Shown in pieces: positions 58,063 through 64,000 of a stretch of 64,000 bases of DNA; positions within the stretch are counted from its first letter, which is position 1; the number at the start of each line of letters is the position of its first letter. The notes under the pieces were generated by a model. It was given only the letters and a program-made list of their open reading frames with translations, had not been told where the DNA came from and made no database searches. The position numbers were made by a program, and so were the translations under genes. This DNA comes from Oceanobacillus massiliensis str. N'diop. GTDB lineage: Bacteria; Bacillota; Bacilli; Bacillales; Amphibacillaceae. The stretch covers positions 74,858 through 138,857 of the forward strand of contig NZ_HE610977.1 of NCBI RefSeq assembly GCF_000285495.1. The letters are read 5' to 3'.

Positions 58063-58268
58063 GTGCGTACGATGCGTACTTTTTTTGCTGGTAATGGCTG
58101 CGGATCAAGCGCCGCTACAACTTCAATCTCTTTTTTTCGAAAAAAGCCAAGGAAACCGCCTTTTGTAATTTCCTTTGAATTAAGAATTACTGCATCCGAC
58201 CCGAGTTCTTTACGAATTCGGTTCATGGCTTCCGGCATCGTTTTCGCTACATATTTTTTTACCTTCAT
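57987..58268 (-). CDS. FlhF N-terminal fragment
   Basis: Zero-frame product of 93 codons from the flhF start. Residues 1-63 are genuine FlhF (basic N-domain, with GSDAVILNSKEITKGGFLGF); the rest, from about KVRIVRTCPLL, is out of frame. Confidence 0.65.
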   Translation of the reverse strand: MKVKKYVAKTMPEAMNRIRKELGSDAVILNSKEITKGGFLGFFRKKEIEVVAALDPQPLPAKKVRIVRTCPLLTRPGKTKSRKTRMYFRRFRI

Positions 58269-60298
58269 GCTATATTCACCACCCCAACACTCTGTACCTG
58301 TACGTCCGGCTCCAGCTCATTGTAGGATAAGACAACAACCTGTGGAAGAAAACGATCAAGTAACTGCTTCAAATACATTCTGACTGCTGGAGAGCAAAGC
58401 ACAACAGCCGATTCTTCCTGCATGGAAAGCTTTTCTGCTTCCGTATGGATTGTTTTGATAATTTCCTGCTGTGACTCCGGGTCAAGGGAAAGGTAATTCC
58501 CATGTTCTGTCTGCTGAATATTTTCGGCAATCAGCTTTTCGACCTTACCGGATACTGTAATTACTTTTAGAGACATATCATCGTTCGCATATTGCTTGGT
58601 GATTTGGGACGAAAGAGCCTGTCTAACGTATTCCCCAAGAAGTTCGGTGTCATTCGTCATTTTTGAGAAATCTGCCAGGGTTTCAAAAATAACAGGCAGA
58701 TTGCGTATCGATATATTCTCTCGCAGCAATTTGGCAAGAATCTTTTGAATCTCCCCAATCGCCAAAGGTTCTGGTGTCACTTCTTCCACCAGGATTGGAT
58801 AGCTCTCCCTTAAGTGATCAACAAGCTGTTTTGTTTCCTGTCTGCCAAGTAACGTATGGGCATTGCTCTTAATAATTTCTGTTATATGGGTTGAAACAAC
58901 CGACGGCGGGTCGACAACTGTATACCCGGAAAGTTCGGCTTCATCCTTGTTTTCCTCGCTTATCCACTTTGCAGGCAGTCCGAATGCCGGCTCTTTCGTA
59001 TCGATGCCCTCGATTTCATCGTCACTGAAATCAGGGGCCATCGCTAAGTAGTGATCCAGCATCAATTCACCGGAAGCAACCTCATTCCCTTTAATTCTCA
59101 GCCGATATTCATTAGGGCTCAACTGAATATTATCCCGGATTCGCACTACTGGTATCACTATTCCAAGCTCGATGGCAAGCTGTCTCCTTATCATAATGAT
59201 CCGGTCAAGCAAATCTCCTCCCTGACTTGTGTCTGCCAAAGGAATGAGGGCATATCCAAATTCGAATTCAATCGGATCCATGTTCAATAAACTAACAACA
59301 TTCTCAGGTGACTTCATGGCTGAGCTTTCTGATTGATCAACTTCCTCCATATCAGGTACATCCGGCTCCTCCGTCTGCTTCTGCATATAGTATGCACTTG
59401 CGGCCAGTAGCGCGGCCAGCAATGTTGTCAAGAAGAAATTGATTGGAGTGAGACCAAGTAAAAATATAGTTCCGGCTGCAATATAAAGCAGCTTTGGAAA
59501 CTGTAAGAGCTGGCCGGTTACTTCTGAACTCAAATTACCTGCACCGGCAGACCTTGTAACCACAATACCGGTTGCGGTAGAAATCAACAGTGCAGGAATC
59601 TGACTTACGAGACCATCCCCTACTGTAAGCCTCATGAATGTATCGATCGCATCCTGAAACGGCAATCCCATTTGCACAATTCCGATTATAAGTCCGAACA
59701 CAATATTAATCAGTACGATAATGATACCAGCAATCGCATCTCCTTTGACAAATTTGCTGGCACCATCCATGGAACCATGGAAATCCGCTTCTTTTTCGAT
59801 TTTTTCTCTTCTTTCCTTGGCCTGTTTTTCAGATATAAGTCCAGCATTTAAATCTGCGTCCACACTCATCTGTTTCCCGGGCATTGCATCGAGTGAAAAA
59901 CGGGCAGCGACTTCAGATACCCGTTCAGAGCCCTTTGTAATAACAAGAAAGTTGATAATGACGAGAATAATGAACACCACGAAACCCACAAGCGGATTAT
60001 CGCCAATTACAAAAGTACCGAACGTTTCGACAACTCCCCCTGCATCGGCTTCCGATAATATGGATCTCGTGGTTGAAACATTCAGCGCGAGTCTAAATAA
60101 GGTCAATAACAATATTAATGTTGGGAATACCGAAAACTGTAATGGCTCGGTTGTATTCATGGATACGAGCACAACAATCAGCCCCAAAATAATATTGATT
60201 AAAATAAATAAACTTAATAGCCAACCCGGAAGAGGGATGACCAACATTACAATTACTAGAATTACTGCTAAAAGTACTGATATATCCCGCGCTTTCAT
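58265..60298 (-). CDS. flhA: Flagellar export gate protein FlhA
   Basis: Large gate component of the flagellar type III export machine. The 677-residue product has about eight membrane segments in the first half, the conserved FHIPEP-type cytoplasmic loop (VSEVAARFSLDAMPGKQMSV, DADLNAGLI), and a large cytoplasmic C-domain that docks chaperone-substrate pairs. It follows flhB by 20 bases and overlaps flhF by four. Confidence 0.98.
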   Translation of the reverse strand: MKARDISVLLAVILVIVMLVIPLPGWLLSLFILINIILGLIVVLVSMNTTEPLQFSVFPTLILLLTLFRLALNVSTTRSILSEADAGGVVETFGTFVIGDNPLVGFVVFIILVIINFLVITKGSERVSEVAARFSLDAMPGKQMSVDADLNAGLISEKQAKERREKIEKEADFHGSMDGASKFVKGDAIAGIIIVLINIVFGLIIGIVQMGLPFQDAIDTFMRLTVGDGLVSQIPALLISTATGIVVTRSAGAGNLSSEVTGQLLQFPKLLYIAAGTIFLLGLTPINFFLTTLLAALLAASAYYMQKQTEEPDVPDMEEVDQSESSAMKSPENVVSLLNMDPIEFEFGYALIPLADTSQGGDLLDRIIMIRRQLAIELGIVIPVVRIRDNIQLSPNEYRLRIKGNEVASGELMLDHYLAMAPDFSDDEIEGIDTKEPAFGLPAKWISEENKDEAELSGYTVVDPPSVVSTHITEIIKSNAHTLLGRQETKQLVDHLRESYPILVEEVTPEPLAIGEIQKILAKLLRENISIRNLPVIFETLADFSKMTNDTELLGEYVRQALSSQITKQYANDDMSLKVITVSGKVEKLIAENIQQTEHGNYLSLDPESQQEIIKTIHTEAEKLSMQEESAVVLCSPAVRMYLKQLLDRFLPQVVVLSYNELEPDVQVQSVGVVNIA

Positions 60299-60317
60299 TG
60301 ATGTCTCTCCTTATTGC

Positions 60318-61397
60318 TCAAACTTTTTTCTCCAATCGGTATACATATGCAAGAACCTCGGCAACTGCTTTGAAAAATTCTTCCGGTATCACGTCACCAA
60401 TTTCTGCTGCATTGTACAGTCCTCTGGCCAGTGGTCTGTTCTCCACTGTCATTACACCATTTTCCCTTGCTATTTCTTTAATCTTCTGGGCAGTCAGGTC
60501 TGTTCCCTTTGCAAGGACGTAAGGGGCATCTGCTTTTTGTTCGTCATATTTGATTGCAACTGCATAATGCGTCGGATTGGTAATGATGACATCAGCATTT
60601 GGAACCTCGCTCATCATTCTTCTTGTCGCCATTTGCCTTTGCTTCTCTCTGATTTTCGATTTGATTAAAGGATCCCCTTCCATGTTCTTGTATTCATCCT
60701 TTATATCCTGTTTGGACATTCGCATGTTTTTTTCAAAATCGTATCGCTGATAAGCGTAATCAAAAACAGCCAAGAACAACAAAGCAATAATTGCTGAAAT
60801 CCCCATAATCCCGGTTACCCTTGCGAAAAACGCAAGAGCATCCTCAGCAGTAGTGAAGGACATCATCAGCATATCATCCTTATATATCCAGATGACCGCA
60901 AATGTGATGACACCAATCAGAACAATTTTAAACAGTGACTTCAGAAGTTCCACAAGTGCCCGGATGGAGAATATCCGTTTAGCGCCCTGTATGGGATCGA
61001 TTTTTTTCAAATCGAATTTCAATGTCTCGGTTGTAAATAAAAAACCCACCTGCATAAAATTTGAAGCAAAGCCGGCAATAATCGCCACCAGCATGATTGG
61101 TGCAAGCATTTTTGCTGCTTCCACAGCTGCACTGTTGAAAATCTGCTGAACGGATAATTCGGTTAATTCCCACTGGATGAACTCTGTAAAGGAACGCTGA
61201 TAAAGGCCCGTCATCTGTTTTAGCATAAACTCGCCAAAAATAAATAATGCAGCAAAACAAAATAACAATAAAATGGCAGTATTAATATCCTGACTCTTGG
61301 CGACCTTTCCTTTTTTCCGTTCATCCTGCCGCTTCTTCGGAGAGGCTTTCTCTGTCTTTTCACCGGCAAAAAATTGCAAATCAAGTTTCAAAAACAA
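60318..61397 (-). CDS. flhB: Flagellar export switch protein FlhB
   Basis: Membrane protein that switches export specificity from hook to filament by self-cleavage at NPTH. The 359-residue product has LDLQFFAGEKTEKASPKKR at its start, four membrane segments, and NPTHYAVAIKYD with the cleavage site. No ATG lies near; TTG 61397, six bases after GGGGGTG and one base past the fliR stop, is the best start, with TTG 61391 as an alternative. Confidence 0.95.
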   Translation of the reverse strand: MFLKLDLQFFAGEKTEKASPKKRQDERKKGKVAKSQDINTAILLLFCFAALFIFGEFMLKQMTGLYQRSFTEFIQWELTELSVQQIFNSAAVEAAKMLAPIMLVAIIAGFASNFMQVGFLFTTETLKFDLKKIDPIQGAKRIFSIRALVELLKSLFKIVLIGVITFAVIWIYKDDMLMMSFTTAEDALAFFARVTGIMGISAIIALLFLAVFDYAYQRYDFEKNMRMSKQDIKDEYKNMEGDPLIKSKIREKQRQMATRRMMSEVPNADVIITNPTHYAVAIKYDEQKADAPYVLAKGTDLTAQKIKEIARENGVMTVENRPLARGLYNAAEIGDVIPEEFFKAVAEVLAYVYRLEKKV

Positions 61398-61398
61398 A

Positions 61399-62178
61399 TT
61401 AAGCACCCCCAAATAGCTGCATTAGACCACGCATCGCTTCAAACATTGCCTCAAAGAGATTTTGTACGAGGGTTATGTATAATGCGAGAAACACCAGGAT
61501 TGCAGCAAAACTGACTAAGATTTTAAGGGGCAGTCCCACTACAAATACATTCATTTGCGGTACAGTCCTGGCAATGATACCTAATGCCACATCGACTAGA
61601 AATAAACAACCTACAATTGGGATCGATATCTGAAAGGCAATCAAAAACATCGTATTGAACGTTGTGATGACAAAATCGGCAATAGACCTGTTTCCAAGTG
61701 GGATAAATGAATCAATGGGAATATAATTATAACTATTGAATATCCCATCTATAATCAGATGATGCCCGTCTACCGACAATAGGAACAATAACGCGAAAAT
61801 ATATAGATATTGTCCTGTCAGGGGACTCTGGGCGCCTGTTTGCGGGTCCATTACATTAGCAATGGCAAATCCCATCTGGAAATCGATAAATCCACCGGCA
61901 ATCTGTAATGCTGAAACAATAATAAAAGCAATGAGGCCAATCAGCAGACCAACAAGTGCTTCTTTTAAAATTAAAAATATATACAAATCATCTACCACGA
62001 CTGCTGATGCATCAATGGAAGAGAACATAATCATCGCTAAAAAGAAACTAAAACCTACTTTAAATTGAAATGGAACTGTCCGATAGGAAAATAAAGGCAT
62101 TGTTACGAAAAAGGCCAGAACCCGGACCAATATAAGCATAAAAACTGGAAGACTATTAATATTAATTATTTCAAGCAT
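61399..62178 (-). CDS. fliR: Flagellar export protein FliR
   Basis: Core export-gate membrane protein, 259 residues with about six hydrophobic segments. It has RVLAFFVTMPLFSYRTVPFQ near the start, GGFIDFQMGFAIANVMDPQ in the middle and VNVFVVGLPLKI-like sequence near residue 205. It overlaps nothing but is only four bases from fliQ and one from flhB. Confidence 0.96.
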   Translation of the reverse strand: MLEIININSLPVFMLILVRVLAFFVTMPLFSYRTVPFQFKVGFSFFLAMIMFSSIDASAVVVDDLYIFLILKEALVGLLIGLIAFIIVSALQIAGGFIDFQMGFAIANVMDPQTGAQSPLTGQYLYIFALLFLLSVDGHHLIIDGIFNSYNYIPIDSFIPLGNRSIADFVITTFNTMFLIAFQISIPIVGCLFLVDVALGIIARTVPQMNVFVVGLPLKILVSFAAILVFLALYITLVQNLFEAMFEAMRGLMQLFGGA

Positions 62179-62181
62179 GAT

Positions 62182-62451
62182 TTACCCTACAAACTGATTG
62201 ATATTTTGTAAAATATTTTTTGTGAATTCCACCATTGTCGTGAGCATCCACGGTCCAAAGAAGATAAGACCGACCAAGACAGCAACAATTTTAGGGATAA
62301 GAGCCAATGTCTGCTCCTGTATCTGGGTGGTTGCCTGAAATATACTTACCAGCAACCCTACGGCGAGAGCCAATATAAGCAATGGTCCTGTTACAAGCAA
62401 AACCGTATAGATTCCTTGTTCGGCCAATGTTAATACGAATTCACTGCTCAA
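62182..62451 (-). CDS. fliQ: Flagellar export protein FliQ
   Basis: Small export-gate protein with two membrane segments, 89 residues. Its QATTQIQEQTLALIPKIVAV stretch is the family mark. GTG 62457 gives two more residues but is only three bases from AAAGGGG; TTG 62451 gives (M)SSEFVLTLAEQ, like B. subtilis FliQ, and is preferred. Confidence 0.93.
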   Translation of the reverse strand: MSSEFVLTLAEQGIYTVLLVTGPLLILALAVGLLVSIFQATTQIQEQTLALIPKIVAVLVGLIFFGPWMLTTMVEFTKNILQNINQFVG

Positions 62452-62469
62452 TTGCACAAACCCCTTTCA

Positions 62470-63135
62470 CTAAAATCCACCAAGTAATGACTGCGTAATT
62501 AAGTACCAACCATCTACTAGTACAAACAGCAGAATTTTAAATGGCAATGAAATCATTACAGGGGGAAGCATCATCATACCCATTGACATAAGTACACTGG
62601 CAACAGCCATATCGATTATAAGAAATGGAATAAAGATCATAAATCCCATTTGAAAGGCTGTTTTCAACTCACTTATTGCAAACGCAGGAACTAATGTTGT
62701 CAGCGGAATGTCCTGGACCGTTTCCGGTGATTCCGCCTGTGTGTAATTCAAAAATAACGCCAAATCCTTTTGTCTTGTGTGCTGTGCCATGAAATCTTTC
62801 AATGGAGCACTGGCGTTTTCATATGCCTCATCCAGTGTTATTTCTTCATCGAAAAGCGGCTGCAGGCCCTGTTCATATACCTCACTGAACGTAGGCGCCA
62901 TAATGAAAAAGGATAAAAACAATGCCAACCCGATCAGAACTTGGTTCGGCGGCATTTGCTGTGTGGCCAATGATGTTCTGACAAATGACAGAACGATAAT
63001 GATTCGTGTAAAGCAGGTCATCATAATCAGTATTCCGGGTGCCAATGAGAAAATCGTCAAAAGCAATAATAATTTAACTGATGTTGACACACTAGCTGGA
63101 TCTGAATTGGAAAACATATCTATAAATTCATTCAT
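62470..63135 (-). CDS. fliP: Flagellar export protein FliP
   Basis: Forms the export pore with FliQ and FliR. The 221-residue product has MMTCFTRIIIVLSFVRTSLA and PPNQVLIGLALFLSFFIMAP, and in the second half AFQMGFMIFIPFLIIDMAVA and MMMLPPVMISLPFK. ATG 63135 overlaps the end of fliO by eight bases. Confidence 0.97.
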   Translation of the reverse strand: MNEFIDMFSNSDPASVSTSVKLLLLLTIFSLAPGILIMMTCFTRIIIVLSFVRTSLATQQMPPNQVLIGLALFLSFFIMAPTFSEVYEQGLQPLFDEEITLDEAYENASAPLKDFMAQHTRQKDLALFLNYTQAESPETVQDIPLTTLVPAFAISELKTAFQMGFMIFIPFLIIDMAVASVLMSMGMMMLPPVMISLPFKILLFVLVDGWYLITQSLLGGF

Positions 63136-63787
63136 GGGTATCTTCCTTGTGCTTATTGATCATTTTATTTCTGCTTTTCTTCAAGTTATCCAGCTCTTTG
63201 GAAAACAATGCTTTAAAATCATTTCCAGAGGAATCAGGACTTGCGTTTTTCTTTTTTGGAATCAGCGAGGACAGAAGCGCCGCACCGGGCAGCTCATCCG
63301 AATTGCTCTCCTTGCTGCGCAGAATCTCCTGGATGACCTCTTCATCCGTGATTTCCTGCAGCATTTCCACATTCTCTCCAACACCAATCAGATAAAGTCT
63401 GCTTCCAAGACGGACAATCTGCAGTGATTTACTCTGACCGATTGATATACCGCCCATGTTCTCCAATGCTTTAACCTGATTGAATATTTTATTCCGCTTC
63501 TGCAAAAATTTGAGCAGAAGGTAAATCAAGCCAAGTACAAGGACTAGTGCAAAAAACATTTTAACCAATTCAAAGGCTAATGAACCCGTACTTTGATCCT
63601 CAGACAGCAAATCACTATTCGTCTCATCGGATTCGTTTGCCGGGACATCCTGCTCCGAACATTCAACCTCACCTTCCATGCATTCCGCAACATTTGGTGC
63701 CGCTTCTGCCTGAAAAGTGAAAAATAGTGTATGGATGAAGATGCTCAAACAAATACTGTATAGAATTTTTTCCTTCAAACTACTCAC
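63128..63787 (-). CDS. fliO: Flagellar protein FliO (FliZ)
   Basis: Assembly factor for the FliP ring. The 219-residue product has a signal-like N-terminus (cut probably after QAEA), a Glu/Asp-rich extracellular part with two Cys (VAECMEGEVECSEQD), one membrane segment near residues 75-95 (FFALVLVLGLIYLLLKFL), and a basic cytoplasmic domain (GISIGQSKSLQIVRLGSRLY). B. subtilis calls it fliZ. The start is GTG 63787 with only a weak ribosome site, so it may be coupled to cheY. Confidence 0.9.
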   Translation of the reverse strand: MSSLKEKILYSICLSIFIHTLFFTFQAEAAPNVAECMEGEVECSEQDVPANESDETNSDLLSEDQSTGSLAFELVKMFFALVLVLGLIYLLLKFLQKRNKIFNQVKALENMGGISIGQSKSLQIVRLGSRLYLIGVGENVEMLQEITDEEVIQEILRSKESNSDELPGAALLSSLIPKKKNASPDSSGNDFKALFSKELDNLKKSRNKMINKHKEDTHE

Positions 63788-63794
63788 TCGTTTC

Positions 63795-64000
63795 TTAACT
63801 TAAAGCTTTTTGGATTGCTTCGATTACCCTGTCTGCCTGGAATGGCTTGACGATAAAATCTTTCGCACCAGCCTGAATCGCGTCAATTACCATGGCCTGC
63901 TGTCCCATTGCTGAGCACATAATGATTTTAGCATCGCCATTTACCTTTTTTATTTCCTTCAATGCAGTGATGCCATCCATTTCCGGCATTGTAATATCCA
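63795..64000 (-). CDS. cheY: Chemotaxis response regulator CheY (C-terminal part, cut by window edge)
   Basis: The last 68 codons of a single-domain receiver. It begins inside the phosphorylation loop: the Asp codon at 63998-63996 reads in DITMPEMDG, followed by IIMCSAMGQQ (conserved Ser/Thr position) and DFIVKPFQ with the conserved Lys. The rest lies past base 64000. Position before fliO and sequence fit CheY, which acts on the flagellar switch. Confidence 0.93.
   Translation of the reverse strand, partial: DITMPEMDGITALKEIKKVNGDAKIIMCSAMGQQAMVIDAIQAGAKDFIVKPFQADRVIEAIQKALS

Larger units (their letters stand above)
57151..58268 (-). pseudogene. flhF: SRP-type GTPase FlhF, interrupted by a one-base frameshift at an A7 run
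   Basis: FlhF is the GTPase that places flagella. The full product would be about 371 residues (B. subtilis 366), but the first 61-63 codons and the rest are in different frames. ATG 58268 (overlapping the flhA stop as ATGA) starts VKKYVAKTMPEAMNRIRKEL. The frames meet at seven A on the minus strand (58086-58080) in GC-AAAAAAA-G. A -1 shift there, or one more A, continues into KKSTHRTHVPSTNKTRQ and the intact NG GTPase domain. In the zero frame the sequence A-AAA-AAA is a classical slippery heptamer. It could be a real mutation, an assembly error, or recoding. Confidence 0.8.

Noticed and set aside
59721-60668. Plus-strand open frame of 315 codons opposite flhA/flhB
   Set aside because: It is the reverse of conserved flhA and flhB coding sequence, has an unnatural composition and no ribosome site.
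1-64000. CRISPR arrays, tRNA or rRNA genes, insertion sequences, prophage genes, toxin-antitoxin or defence loci
   Set aside because: None seen by eye on either strand; the window is almost continuous core-gene coding on the minus strand.

Overview
The window is a stretch of a low-GC, endospore-forming, motile Firmicute chromosome. Gene order and protein sequences point to Bacillaceae close to Oceanobacillus, Virgibacillus or Lentibacillus. That placement is inferred from synteny and a very acidic RodZ linker, not from a search. Every convincing gene lies on the minus strand, so transcription runs from high to low coordinates. The order follows the Bacillus subtilis segment from cheY in the fla/che operon to rny.

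In transcription order: (1) 64000-50555, the 3' part of the long flagellar/chemotaxis operon: cheY (cut by the window edge), fliO, fliP, fliQ, fliR, flhB, flhA, flhF (frameshifted), flhG, cheB, cheW, cheC, cheD, sigD, a DUF342/FapA gene, a small unknown gene and swrB. (2) 50375-43971, rpsB, tsf, pyrH, frr, uppS, cdsA and rasP: translation start-up, ribosome recycling, UMP kinase, undecaprenyl and CDP-diacylglycerol synthesis, and intramembrane proteolysis. (3) 43843-38369, polC and a free-standing RsbR-like STAS protein. (4) 38118-31169, rimP, nusA, rnpM, rplGA, infB, ylxP, rbfA, truB and ribC: ribosome maturation, transcription elongation and flavin synthesis. (5) 31018-26016, rpsO, pnp, a YlxY-type deacetylase homologue and the M16 peptidase mlpA. 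(6) a GC-rich inverted-repeat element at 25606-25990. (7) 25387-20169, ymxH, spoVFA, spoVFB, asd, dapG and dapA, the diaminopimelate/dipicolinate block used in sporulation. (8) 20032-15702, tepA, ylzJ, spoIIIE (frameshifted) and ymfC (GntR). (9) 15596-10794, a nucleoside ABC importer, nupN-O-P-Q type. (10) 10640-39, ymfF, ymfH, ymfI, ymfJ, ymfK, rodZ/ymfM, pgsA, cinA, recA and rny.

Most of this is core genome, and I see no obvious new defence, mobile or biosynthetic system. The unusual points are: two single-base frame breaks in homopolymers in otherwise intact core genes (flhF at an A7 heptamer, spoIIIE at a G5 run); four genes that B. subtilis has at these positions but which are absent here (cheA between cheB and cheW, dxr between cdsA and rasP, proS between rasP and polC, rnjB between dapA and tepA); an RsbR-like protein with both expected phospho-threonines replaced; and a composite palindromic repeat between mlpA and its probable terminator. 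Positions come from reading the sequence and translations by eye. No database or folding program was used.
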